IMG/VR virus record: IMGVR_UViG_3300046002_004963
Location: 1 to 23,835 of that record
From: a virus
Direction: 5' to 3' (one strand)
DNA: 23,835 nucleotides
A program made the position numbers and the translations under genes. A model generated the notes under the pieces. It ran no database searches. It was given only the letters and a program-made list of their open reading frames with translations, and was not told the origin of the DNA. Of the stretch, positions 11,901 to 19,651 are shown in pieces (within the stretch, counting starts at the first letter, position 1; every line of letters starts with the position of its first letter).

Positions 11901-12227
11901 ATGATACCAGGCAGAGGCATCTCTGAAAACTTGTGTTGTAGATAGAGCGTTAGATCCAGCAATTACATTGGCTTTCAAGCCATCTTGTGCAAACGCCAGA
12001 ATCACATCGTCCTGCATACCAAAGAGTGTGTACTCAGACGATGAAGAAAGCGCACTTCGCTTCACCCACCCCGCCCAAGTCCACGTCTTGCGGTTACCAG
12101 CAGATGCAGGTGTGCGGCTTAAGTAAGCCGAATCGGCGGAGTTGAAGCGTAGTGATCTACTAATCCCTGTAGCGGCAGCAGTAACAGTCCGCAGCAGCAG
12201 TGCGTTGGCGTTTCCGGGAACTCCCAT
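8979..12227 (-). CDS. Large tail fibre: LamG, polyglycine, SPRY and C-terminal repeats
   Basis: This 1082-residue fibre probably makes first contact with the host surface. Domains in order: a LamG/concanavalin-like beta sandwich at about 15-230 (TWTWAGWVKRS, ASAWYHVVFAID, YLSGYLADIYFIDG); a glycine-rich region at about 263-490 with many GGGGGG runs, likely polyglycine-II helices; an SPRY-like domain at about 550-730 (GKWYWEATM, WDADNGTLTFYKNG); and a C-terminal region at 735-1082 with three related units (about 744, 876 and 977) of the type YTGNGS...G-x-P-x-LVWIK-x-R. It ends ESPFNYARAR, as in cyanophage fibres I recall. ATG 12227 lies three bases after the previous stop. The glycine-rich DNA creates a long false frame on the same strand. 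Confidence 0.85.
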   Translation of the reverse strand: MGVPGNANALLLRTVTAAATGISRSLRFNSADSAYLSRTPASAGNRKTWTWAGWVKRSALSSSSEYTLFGMQDDVILAFAQDGLKANVIAGSNALSTTQVFRDASAWYHVVFAIDTTSATANNRVRVYINGSEVTQFSSRNNPSQNADTNFNQASVHFIGRQRDADPRYLSGYLADIYFIDGQALDPTSFGEFDATTGVWNPKAYTGSYGTNGFHLEFADNSAATATTLGKDTSGNGNNFTPSNLSVSSTPNAIQFPSGVSSVDYLVVGGGGGAGGDLSGGGGGGGVLASSTSITSSSLYQVIVGAGGSGNTGNTAGSNGGDSRFGSIVAYGGGGGGGDNGVPTTGGSGGGGSTGGSNSSARTGAAGTSGQGYAGGNGFGYPGGPGGGGGAGGAGSNGTTSTGGGGNGGIGATSSITGTSTYYGGGGGGAGDTRLSGGAGTGGQGGGGNGAFTSGGAGSNGTANTGGGGGGGSQFGGDGGNGGSGVVVIRYADTNPDLSFIGSSLTYTKTTSGGYKIYSFTASSSVLSDPGNDSVVDVPTNGAQTDTGVGGEVRGNYCTWNPLSPVNSTYANGNLDVTIGSNGRANSTFSASSGKWYWEATMTAQPSVPSYGLVGIGSIGNTGEMGNSGSESWGYRDDGLKRLNNSATSYGASYTVGDVIGIAWDADNGTLTFYKNGVSQGQAFTSVTGNYGPVAGRNGNPVPAYACNFGQRAFAYTAPSGFKALCTANLPAPSVTKPSTVMDVKTYTGNGSTQNITGLGFSPDLVWIKRRDSAAHHVLFDAIRGAGANKELVSSGTFEEGNTSSIATQEYGYLSAFNSDGFSVASGTVNGTYTNLNSSTYVGWAWDAGTSTVTNTAGSITSSVRANATAGFSIVTYTGTSSNGTVGHGLGVAPGLIFVKARSTTSAWQTYHVSTGKDYTLQLNNTNAQTNVSNFWGSTTPSSTVFGTLTGYDNNISGATMVAYCFAPVVGYSAMGSYVGNGSSDGSFIYTGHRSRWIMIKATSVANESWIIIDTARSTYNVVDAFLRADTSGAEFSSSLRYVDILSNGFKLRASGAEVNGSGTTYVYASFAESPFNYARAR

Positions 12228-12230
12228 TGC

Positions 12231-13040
12231 TTAGCTCAGGTTGGTGATCAGCGTAGCGGTGATCTTCGTTGTGGACTGGACCGAATACACCAGACAATCC
12301 ACGGCAGCGGCAGTAGTGGTCAACGTTGGTGCTGTGCCGCCGGTGAAGTCCCACTGCGATCCATACGCCAAAGTACGGCTGCCCGTGCCGTCCTGCGTGA
12401 TCCAGATACAACCGCTAGCTCCAGCGGTCAGGTTCGTGGGGTTGGCGAGAGTGCGGTTGCCGCCGAGTGTCACGCTGAAGTTGTTGGCGAGGCTGAAATC
12501 AGGCGTGATCGTGGCGCCGTCGGTCAGAGCAGAGATTGCACCACGCTGTTGTGCCGTGAAGGTCTGCGCCGTGGCCAGTGCGGCGTAGCTTGCCCATGAC
12601 AGAACACCAGAGGCATTGGTGCTTAGTGCTTGGCCGCTGGTGCCATCAGCACTAGGTAGCGTCCATGTGACGTTGGTGCTGATCGTGGAGGGTGCCTGCA
12701 GTGCCACCCAGTTGCTGCTATCGGAATCTGCAAAACGCAGGTCGGATTGGGCGTTGAGGGTGATGTCGCCGGTGAAGGTCGCACCAGAGAGGGCAGCCAG
12801 ACCCAAGTTGGCGACGGTCACGTCACCGATGGTGATCCAGGCGCTGTTGGCGGCATTACGCAGTTTCAGCAGCGGGTTGGGACTGACGCTGGTGTCAATC
12901 CAGAGCTGATAGGCGTAAGTGGTGGTGGGGGCAGTAGAGCCAGAGTTTTGGCTGACGATTGCCGCCAGGATCGTGTTCAGCTCCGCCCGGAAGTTTGCAC
13001 CGGACTGGTTAGCAAGGTTGTAATCAGTTGCCTGTGCCAT
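12231..13040 (-). CDS. Tail fibre or tip-associated structural protein
   Basis: This 269-residue protein starts AQATDYNLANQSGANFRAEL, then has an N-terminal module (PLLKLRNAANSAWITIGDV) that I associate with phage fibres, several short repeats of GATFTGDITLNAQ type, and a C-terminal beta-rich part (NFSVTLGGNRTLANPTNL, GCIWITQDGTGSRTLAYG). This is typical of trimeric fibre shafts and lids. It follows J directly: its ATG at 13040 shares a base with the J stop. It precedes the large fibre gene, so it may link the tip complex to that fibre. The exact role is inferred from order and composition. Confidence 0.7.
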   Translation of the reverse strand: MAQATDYNLANQSGANFRAELNTILAAIVSQNSGSTAPTTTYAYQLWIDTSVSPNPLLKLRNAANSAWITIGDVTVANLGLAALSGATFTGDITLNAQSDLRFADSDSSNWVALQAPSTISTNVTWTLPSADGTSGQALSTNASGVLSWASYAALATAQTFTAQQRGAISALTDGATITPDFSLANNFSVTLGGNRTLANPTNLTAGASGCIWITQDGTGSRTLAYGSQWDFTGGTAPTLTTTAAAVDCLVYSVQSTTKITATLITNLS

Positions 13041-16000
13041 TAGGTGATCTGCCTGCCGTGGCCAACGGCTTGGTAGTCAAAGGTCTTACTCACCATGCTA
13101 CCTCCACTGTTTCTGAAGGTCACTGTGAATCCGGTGCGGCTAATACTGGAAAGGGTGAAGTAGTCGCCGGTGGCCATATCCTGCGCCGTGATGCCCACGC
13201 TTGGTGTGCCATAGAAGGCGGTTGGGAAGGTCACGCTATAAGCTGCAGCACCACTGCTGAGGTTGCGCTGCTGTTCGGTGCGGCGCTCGAAGTCAGCCTT
13301 GACGCCCAGCTCCTCCACCACCACGTTTTGCGCTGGGTTGCTGCTGGTGGCCACCAACTTGAACTGGAAGCCGCGACCACGGTGGTTGTTGTTGACGAAT
13401 GGCTGCCAGTCGCGCCAAGTCGGGGTGCTTGATGGGTTGTCGGATGTTGTACGGACAAACAGTTGGCAGTTGGCCGCACCAAGGTCGTCGCCGTCGATGT
13501 CGTCCCACAGGTCGATCAACTCCAGGCGCTCATCCCAAGTGTTGCCGGGTTCGTAGGAGCGTGTCTTGAGGATTTGCTGCAGACCCAAGTCGTAGACAGC
13601 GCCTAGATCAAGGGTTTCAGCGAACTGGTACTCGCCCTCGCTAACCGCACCACCGATGTAGTCGATCAGACCCAAGCCATCCCAGTTGTTGTCGGTGGCC
13701 ATGTCATCAATCAACTCATCCGCTGACAGCACCAGACCGACCTCAGTCTCGTTGTAGTACATGTCAGTGGCGGTGCCGTTGAAGGGCGGACTGTTGTCCT
13801 CCTCGCGGTATTCCTGCACCAAGAACAGATCCTGTGGTGCGGGCAGATCGACCACCACACTGGCTGTATCAGCAGATTCGTTGCCAAGGGAGTCAACGGC
13901 ACGGATGAAGTAGGTGCCCTCCAGCAGTGGGACAATTTTGCGGGTGCTGCTGCCGGCAACTGCAGGCACGATGTCGTTCGAGCGTCCCCACGTGGCGGTT
14001 ACGTCGGTCAGCGGGGTGTGGCGGATGCGGACTTTGCCGCCGATCTTCACGTCAAGGTCAACCGCCTGCGGCCAGTACAGCTCAGCGGTATGCTGATCAA
14101 TCGGGGCGATGAACAGGTCAGGGATGGTTTCCGGTGGCGCCGTCTTGCCAATGGCGTCATAGGTCTTGGTGGCAGCAGGGGATCGCTTGCTGTTGATTGC
14201 ACCAACGGCGGTCACTTCAATCTCGTAACGCCCCACGTCACTGTTCTGGATTTCGTAATCAACAGAACGAACGTTGCTGCGTACCCAGTTGCCGTTGTTG
14301 TAGCGGTAACGCACCTCATAGGTAAGGGCACGCTCAGCAGCACGCCAGCCAACAATCAACTTGGCCAGCACCTGACCGTTACTTTCGTAAAGCACCTCAT
14401 TGACAATCAAGTTGCTTGGCGCCAGTGGCGGCTCGTTCAGGTCTGAAACATCGCGTTGACTCAGTGGAACATCGCGCTCGATGTAGTCGTATTTCGTGCT
14501 GTTGTACGCGACAGCAGTGATTGCAAATGTTTCTTTGTCTTCCTTGACGGACAACACGCGCCAAGTTGACATGGCGACTCTGCTATCACCAATAGTCCAA
14601 GGCGCACCAGCCACAGGCGCCTCAGCCAACGTGGCACCCGGATAAATGGAGTTACCAACCAGTGTTGAGCCTGCAACGATTGCAAGTTGACCACTGGGCA
14701 GCAACACATTGAGGGTGAAACTATCGGGCGGACCGCTGGGGAACAGATCAACGTCAGTGCGATCCAATCGAACGCGAGTTGTAGTCGAGCCACTGGTGCA
14801 ACGGCCAGAACGCACAACACCTGCACGCACCGGATCGCCGATCTTGATCAGATCACCAGGGCGAACCGTGATGCCGGCGGCAATGTCAGTACTGAAGCTG
14901 ACAATCTCAGTTTCGTTTTGCTCTGTGTAGAGCAGCCATTCACCAACACGTCGCGCTTGTCCTTGACTTGTGCAACCAAACGCTGAAATCTCAATTTTGA
15001 TGACACCGAACTTCTCAATGCCCGCCTTGTCTTCAACGACCTCATAGGCAAGGTCGCGAAGGTTCATGTCGAAATACTGCACCACAGCAACGGTGTGGCG
15101 AGTCTTGAGGCTGCTGCCGCTGTAAGAAAAACCTTCTTCGGTGACGTTTGTTTGGTTGAAGATGTAGGAGTAATCTTGCGGGCGATCCTGTGAAATTTCC
15201 AGTGACCCTGCCGACCAGAACGGCATTGCACGGAACACTGAGCACAGGTCGTTGATCAGCTTGAATGCTTCTTCTTGCGTTTGAATGATGACGTTGCAAG
15301 CAAAACGTGGCTCTTGACCACCCTTGCCATCAGGCACAAGCTGCCCCGAATACTGACTGGCAGCTAAAAAGCTCCATTTATCAAGTTGCGTCGAATCAAT
15401 GTGATCGCCAAATCCATATCGCTTATTGGCTAAAAGATCCCAAAGAATCCAAGCGGGATCGGTTGTCCATTGCGCAGCGCCAAATGTGCCATTCCATGTG
15501 CCCGCATAAGTCAAGCGGCCATTTTCAGCGTCAACAGTAGCGTTACTAGGAATTTGTACTTTTATTCCACGAACACGGTACGAACGCTGGGGGATGCTGC
15601 TGAATTGCTCCGCATTTAACTTGACTGCAAACAATGCGCTGTTTGGATATCGCGTTTTGGCGTTAATTTTTTCTGTGTAGTCGTACCAATAGAAGTCACT
15701 ATTTTCCGTTGTGCCACCTGACGGAGCGGCATCAGCACTGATGCGAACAACTCGAATATCAACTGGCGGTGGCGAAGTTAAATCAATGCGATGGATGCGT
15801 TGATAAAGATCAGCCGTGCGGCCAACAATCTTGTCTGCAAAGACTGTTGAATAAGGACCGCCGCTGTAAGAAACACGAATTTCGTAATCAATCCGACCGC
15901 CTTCAACGTCACCGTTATTTTTAAAAACTTGTAGCGCAGGAGTGCCAATGGTTACGCGAACTGCATTGACATCTGGATCAGTGATTGATCGAGTGACAGG

Positions 16001-16420
16001 CGTACTGTTTGTAACCTTGGTATTGACAACCGTGGTGCTTTGGTTTGCGTCGCCTACGTTTTGTGTATAGGACTGGAGTTGCGTGCCAGTGCGAAACTCA
16101 AAAACAGCACCAGTTGTATCAAAGTTGTAATCAGCGGCTTGAGCATTGGCCGGATCTGCGCTTTCGCGCAATATTGGCGTGTTGTTGAGATATACATCTT
16201 TCAACATTGCGGTGTTGTATTCCGCAGTGCCAAGTGTGTAATAACGCGCAGAAGGAAACCCCTCTATTTCACCTTCGCCAAGCAAGTCGATAATTCTTGC
16301 AACTTGCTTTGAGTCAAGGTTGTCAGTTGTGACCTTGGCGCTACCGCCACCACCACCGCCGCCGCCTTTACCACCGCCGCCACCACCGCCGCCAGAGCCG
16401 ACAATTAGATCCTTAGGCAT
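13040..16420 (-). CDS. J: Tail tip / host specificity protein, lambda J-like
   Basis: This is the central hub protein that forms the tail tip and determines receptor binding. The 1126-residue length is close to lambda J (1132). The glycine-rich N-terminus (two long G runs, residues 9-26) leads to SKQVARIIDLLGEGEIEGF; hub domains follow with RYPNSALFAVKLNAEQFSS, WILWDLLANKRYGFGDHID and FGCTSQGQARRVGEWLLYTE, all matching lambda J segments. Fibronectin III-like sequence lies at about 655-760. The distal end (GYF-type turn, TGFTVTFRNSGG, then YQAVGHGRQ) is beta-rich and is the likely variable receptor-facing part. The ATG overlaps the I stop by eight bases. Confidence 0.9.
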   Translation of the reverse strand: MPKDLIVGSGGGGGGGGKGGGGGGGGSAKVTTDNLDSKQVARIIDLLGEGEIEGFPSARYYTLGTAEYNTAMLKDVYLNNTPILRESADPANAQAADYNFDTTGAVFEFRTGTQLQSYTQNVGDANQSTTVVNTKVTNSTPVTRSITDPDVNAVRVTIGTPALQVFKNNGDVEGGRIDYEIRVSYSGGPYSTVFADKIVGRTADLYQRIHRIDLTSPPPVDIRVVRISADAAPSGGTTENSDFYWYDYTEKINAKTRYPNSALFAVKLNAEQFSSIPQRSYRVRGIKVQIPSNATVDAENGRLTYAGTWNGTFGAAQWTTDPAWILWDLLANKRYGFGDHIDSTQLDKWSFLAASQYSGQLVPDGKGGQEPRFACNVIIQTQEEAFKLINDLCSVFRAMPFWSAGSLEISQDRPQDYSYIFNQTNVTEEGFSYSGSSLKTRHTVAVVQYFDMNLRDLAYEVVEDKAGIEKFGVIKIEISAFGCTSQGQARRVGEWLLYTEQNETEIVSFSTDIAAGITVRPGDLIKIGDPVRAGVVRSGRCTSGSTTTRVRLDRTDVDLFPSGPPDSFTLNVLLPSGQLAIVAGSTLVGNSIYPGATLAEAPVAGAPWTIGDSRVAMSTWRVLSVKEDKETFAITAVAYNSTKYDYIERDVPLSQRDVSDLNEPPLAPSNLIVNEVLYESNGQVLAKLIVGWRAAERALTYEVRYRYNNGNWVRSNVRSVDYEIQNSDVGRYEIEVTAVGAINSKRSPAATKTYDAIGKTAPPETIPDLFIAPIDQHTAELYWPQAVDLDVKIGGKVRIRHTPLTDVTATWGRSNDIVPAVAGSSTRKIVPLLEGTYFIRAVDSLGNESADTASVVVDLPAPQDLFLVQEYREEDNSPPFNGTATDMYYNETEVGLVLSADELIDDMATDNNWDGLGLIDYIGGAVSEGEYQFAETLDLGAVYDLGLQQILKTRSYEPGNTWDERLELIDLWDDIDGDDLGAANCQLFVRTTSDNPSSTPTWRDWQPFVNNNHRGRGFQFKLVATSSNPAQNVVVEELGVKADFERRTEQQRNLSSGAAAYSVTFPTAFYGTPSVGITAQDMATGDYFTLSSISRTGFTVTFRNSGGSMVSKTFDYQAVGHGRQIT

Positions 16421-17030
16421 TGGTGACCTCCTCGGTATTGATACCCGCAGAAATAATTACACTGCCGGTAAAGACTTCGCCGTAAATCACTGGTACTGGC
16501 ACACCTTGACGACTGACGTTTTGGATGCCGCTAAACGAATATGAACGCTTGGGATCCGTTGCGCTATCAGTGCCAGAGCTAATTGTTGAAGTTGGGGTTA
16601 GAAGTTGGGCAACGCCACCAAGAACAAGGCTGGCGCCAATGCCGGCAACAATTGGCACTGCTTGAGCACCAAAGGTAAATAATCCTCCAGCAAGAGCTGC
16701 TCCAGGCGCAAATAATATTGCAGCAGCAATCAAACCAACACCAGCCAAAATTTGTCCTGCGCCACTACCAGCGCCAGCAACGACAGGCACGATCCTGATG
16801 GCTTCTTGTGGTGCGGATGGGTAGTGCAGTTGCACCGGTTCATCCACAAGCTGCAAACCAAGCCGGCCAACAGTTACTTGGTATTCGCCTTCGCTCATCA
16901 CGCCACGAAGGCTGGGGAAATTGGCCAGCAGGAAACGAATTGCCTCAGCCGGTGACTTCACCGCAACCTTGAAACTCCGCTGCCCCAAATGCTTTGCCAG
17001 CTTGCCGTAGACCTTGATGACTCGGAACAT
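16413..17030 (-). CDS. I: Tail assembly protein, lambda I-like
   Basis: This protein of about 205 residues from ATG 17030 (AGGTG upstream) begins MFRVIKVYGKLAKHLG, the usual I-family opening with a ubiquitin-like fold (VKSPAEAIRFLLANFPSL). It then has a hydrophobic glycine/alanine region (AGVGLIAAAILFAPGAALAGG and GIGASLVLGGVAQLL, about 105-155) and a C-terminus with SFSGIQNVSRQGVPVPVIYG, a common end of this family. I proteins assist assembly of the tail tip and are not always present in the virion. The order K-I-J is preserved. One base separates the K stop from this start. Confidence 0.85.
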   Translation of the reverse strand: MFRVIKVYGKLAKHLGQRSFKVAVKSPAEAIRFLLANFPSLRGVMSEGEYQVTVGRLGLQLVDEPVQLHYPSAPQEAIRIVPVVAGAGSGAGQILAGVGLIAAAILFAPGAALAGGLFTFGAQAVPIVAGIGASLVLGGVAQLLTPTSTISSGTDSATDPKRSYSFSGIQNVSRQGVPVPVIYGEVFTGSVIISAGINTEEVTNA

Positions 17031-17031
17031 T

Positions 17032-17742
17032 TCAACACCTACTGGTATGCCGAACAATCAAGCCTGTGCTCTTCTGATAGTAGCCACCCCAAACGTCACG
17101 GCTACTGAGGCGACCGCGTAAATGGTGCAAAATCCTTTGCTCACCCACGTAGACCGCCACGTGGTTCAAACCAGGTGATCCGTCAAGCTGCATCAAAATT
17201 GCATCGCCATATTCCGGTTCACTCAATCCCAAATCAACAAAACCAGCAGCGGCAAAACACTCTTTGAACATTGGTGCTTTGTGGAAATCCAACATTGACG
17301 GCGGACGCTGCCAATCAGGCAAGTCAAGGTTCAATTCTTGTTTGTACCAGTCGCGTGCCAATGTCCAGCAATCACTGACGGACCACACCCATTGCCTTCC
17401 GATCAATGGAGCAGCGTACCCTTCCGGTTCAATGCAACACCAAATTTCCGTTCCAGGATTGCAGATGTACCAAAGCAAACCTGATTTTTCGCATGCCATC
17501 CGATCAGCCTCACTGGCTTGAGCCGGACTTTGTGGATGGCTATGAAACACAGCCGTGACTTCACCAGCTTCTTCTGCGCTGATGTAATCCTCAGGATCTA
17601 GGACGAAGAAGTCACGAGAATCCGCCAGGTTTTTACACGGCCAATACTTCTCTCGTCCCTTGATGACCACCACCAAACCACATGCCTCTCGTGGCGCCTC
17701 TTGCAGGGCGTGTTCAAGAGCAGCAGCTTTCCAGTGTGTCAT
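17032..17742 (-). CDS. K: Tail tip peptidase: JAMM domain plus NlpC/P60, lambda K-like
   Basis: The 236-residue protein joins two hydrolase domains. The N-terminal JAMM/JAB part has E19 (PREACG) and a perfect HxHx10D zinc motif, HSHPQSPAQASEAD (His67, His69, Asp80). The C-terminal NlpC/P60 part has DCWTLARDWY with catalytic Cys125, and LNHVAVYVG with His194. Lambda K has the same pairing. It likely cuts peptidoglycan peptides or processes tip proteins during infection or assembly. The ATG overlaps the L stop (ATGA). Confidence 0.9.
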   Translation of the reverse strand: MTHWKAAALEHALQEAPREACGLVVVIKGREKYWPCKNLADSRDFFVLDPEDYISAEEAGEVTAVFHSHPQSPAQASEADRMACEKSGLLWYICNPGTEIWCCIEPEGYAAPLIGRQWVWSVSDCWTLARDWYKQELNLDLPDWQRPPSMLDFHKAPMFKECFAAAGFVDLGLSEPEYGDAILMQLDGSPGLNHVAVYVGEQRILHHLRGRLSSRDVWGGYYQKSTGLIVRHTSRC

Positions 17743-19283
17743 CCGTAGAAGGTACCGGCGCTGGGGAATGATCCAAATGGTAAGTCGGCAAACTCACCAA
17801 AACGCTTCTTGCAGGAGCTGATGCGCTTACCGCAGACATCCTTGAGGGGATCATTTGTCCCTGTTACCACCCGAGGCTCTGTTGCACTGCTTTGTCCTTG
17901 CGACCAAAGAGAAACGTTTGCGCTTGTATAAAGATTCAAAACACCGGTATTGCCTATGTTCAATCGATTGTTTGCATTGCCAGTCACGGCAGTGATTTCA
18001 TATTGCGGACCGGCTGAAGTCAGGACGCTAACAGATGGATTGTTGTATTTAAAAGGGTTGCCATCAGACAGCGTTTTTGTCAAATTGATTGCTTCGCCTT
18101 GATACCAAGTTCCAGTCGACGCAGTGATGGTTGCGCTTTGGATCAAGTTCCATGCATATGTTTGACCGCTGTAACTATTTTCCGTGGTAGGACTGGATTC
18201 AAATACAAATTCAACAGTTAAAGATCGACCGTCAATCGTAAAAGTTTCTGTTTGCGTATTGGTCAAACCAGCGGAACCAGGGTTAGACCCAACACATTCA
18301 TATCCAAAACCACCGGAACGTCCAGTGGATACATCGGTTGGATACCAACCCAAAAATTGCATCGTTGTTGGCTGTGCTCTGGCAACTGTGTTGGTTGCCC
18401 AAATGGCTGAACTGCCGTTGTAAATAACAAGGTTGCCATCAGATTGCATCTGCAACCGATATGTGCCATCGCCGTAGACAGTATTGCTTGCCCAAGTGGC
18501 TACACCAGCCTTGTTGTACATAACAAAGTTGCCGTCCGATTGCATAACAGCGCGATACCAACCATTGGACGAAACAATCGCATCGCCTTCGTTTAAAACC
18601 TCTCCAACCGTCAATTCGTTGCCAAACGATGTTGCATTGAAGTTTGTTGCAGCCACTGAGTTCACGGGATTATCAAATTCGTCAAAGTAATTTGTCCCCT
18701 CATAGCCGCATTCTGCGCTGCGGTATTTCCACTGACAAATGTTTGCAATTACCTGCCGCTTGGGAGCGCGAACATTGGCCAAGTCAAACGATGCAGCCAA
18801 TTCAAATTCAACGATTTCGCGATTCTCTAATGACTTGCGATCAACGTAATAAATCTCGCGTGGCATTTCTTCGTTGGCTGGCGTCCCATACGGATTGGTT
18901 CCACTGGCAAAATTCCTGCCATCCAAGAAGCGACTTAAGGTTCGGATGCGTATTACTTTTGCGCCAATCAAATCATTACCAGGCGTGAATTCGTTGACGC
19001 CAATTAACAATGCAGAAATCGTGCCAAGCAGGTTGGCAACTCGTATTTTTGGACGTGGCAACTGACCACTGCCGTTGTACTCAAATCCTTCAGCCTCAAC
19101 AGGCAATGCGGTATAGGTATTTCCGTTCCAATAAATATCCCCAGCAGTTGCTGTTTCATTGACGCCCGCATGAAAGCGAACAATATCAGTGCTGCCATGC
19201 AGTAATTGATCAAGGTGCAGCTCAAATAGCTCAATGATCGCGTAAGGATTGGAGCTAAGTAGCTCCTTAAACATTTCGCTCAT
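17739..19283 (-). CDS. L: Tail tip protein, lambda L-like, with inserted bulb-lectin domain
   Basis: This 514-residue protein is more than twice lambda L (232 residues). The ends match L: an N-terminal module, then QWKYRSAECGYEG with Cys183 and Cys192, and at the end VCGKRISSCKKRFG with Cys484 and Cys491 plus LPFGSFPSAGTF. In L these four cysteines bind an iron-sulfur cluster. Between them lies an extra segment of about 270 residues (208-476). Residues about 220-300 form a B-lectin (monocot mannose-binding type) unit with two perfect QxDxNxVxY motifs, QSDGNFVMY (248-256) and QSDGNLVIY (280-288). Residues 310-470 are further beta-rich sequence with one extra cysteine (Cys330), and another unit (LNIGNTGVLNLYTSANVSLW, about 441-460) resembles a degenerate lectin repeat. 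Insertion leaves both core halves intact, so the cluster site is probably preserved. Confidence 0.9.
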   Translation of the reverse strand: MSEMFKELLSSNPYAIIELFELHLDQLLHGSTDIVRFHAGVNETATAGDIYWNGNTYTALPVEAEGFEYNGSGQLPRPKIRVANLLGTISALLIGVNEFTPGNDLIGAKVIRIRTLSRFLDGRNFASGTNPYGTPANEEMPREIYYVDRKSLENREIVEFELAASFDLANVRAPKRQVIANICQWKYRSAECGYEGTNYFDEFDNPVNSVAATNFNATSFGNELTVGEVLNEGDAIVSSNGWYRAVMQSDGNFVMYNKAGVATWASNTVYGDGTYRLQMQSDGNLVIYNGSSAIWATNTVARAQPTTMQFLGWYPTDVSTGRSGGFGYECVGSNPGSAGLTNTQTETFTIDGRSLTVEFVFESSPTTENSYSGQTYAWNLIQSATITASTGTWYQGEAINLTKTLSDGNPFKYNNPSVSVLTSAGPQYEITAVTGNANNRLNIGNTGVLNLYTSANVSLWSQGQSSATEPRVVTGTNDPLKDVCGKRISSCKKRFGEFADLPFGSFPSAGTFYG

Positions 19284-19651
19284 GGTTCAAATACCTGCAC
19301 GAAACTGGCCGTGATGATATTGATGTTTGCGTACTGCAGCTCCCTGCTCCAATTGGGGCAGATGTATTTGCCAGCAGTGCCGCCGGCAGGTGGTGTCCAA
19401 TCAAATGGAGCAGCATCATTTGCCCGAGCATCAAAAAATGCTTCAATCGCATCTGCATCGGCATTGCTCTTTGCCGTCCACTTCAGATCCCAGACCTTCG
19501 GGTTCTGATTCAAACCAAAACGCAAACGCTGCTGATAGCCATCACCAAACTGAACAGTGCGCAGCTTTGGTTCACTCTTCTTGGTCAGGCTGAAGTCAGG
19601 CGTTGTACCGCCAGTGCTTGTACCAACCGTGGCATCGTTAAAAGTAGCCAT
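19280..19651 (-). CDS. M: Minor tail protein, lambda M-like
   Basis: This 123-residue protein (lambda M is 109) belongs to the minor tail protein M family, which joins the tape measure and tail tip. Typical sequence includes PKLRTVQFGDGYQQRLRFGL near the middle, then LKWTAKSNADADAIEAFFDA and FDWTPP. The ATG at 19651 shares its first base with the tape measure stop. The stop overlaps the L start (ATGA). Confidence 0.88.
   Translation of the reverse strand: MATFNDATVGTSTGGTTPDFSLTKKSEPKLRTVQFGDGYQQRLRFGLNQNPKVWDLKWTAKSNADADAIEAFFDARANDAAPFDWTPPAGGTAGKYICPNWSRELQYANINIITASFVQVFEP

Noticed and set aside
16370-16400. Long GGC/GGT-rich run near the J start as a possible regulatory repeat
   Set aside because: It encodes the glycine-rich N-terminus normal for J-type proteins and needs no extra explanation.
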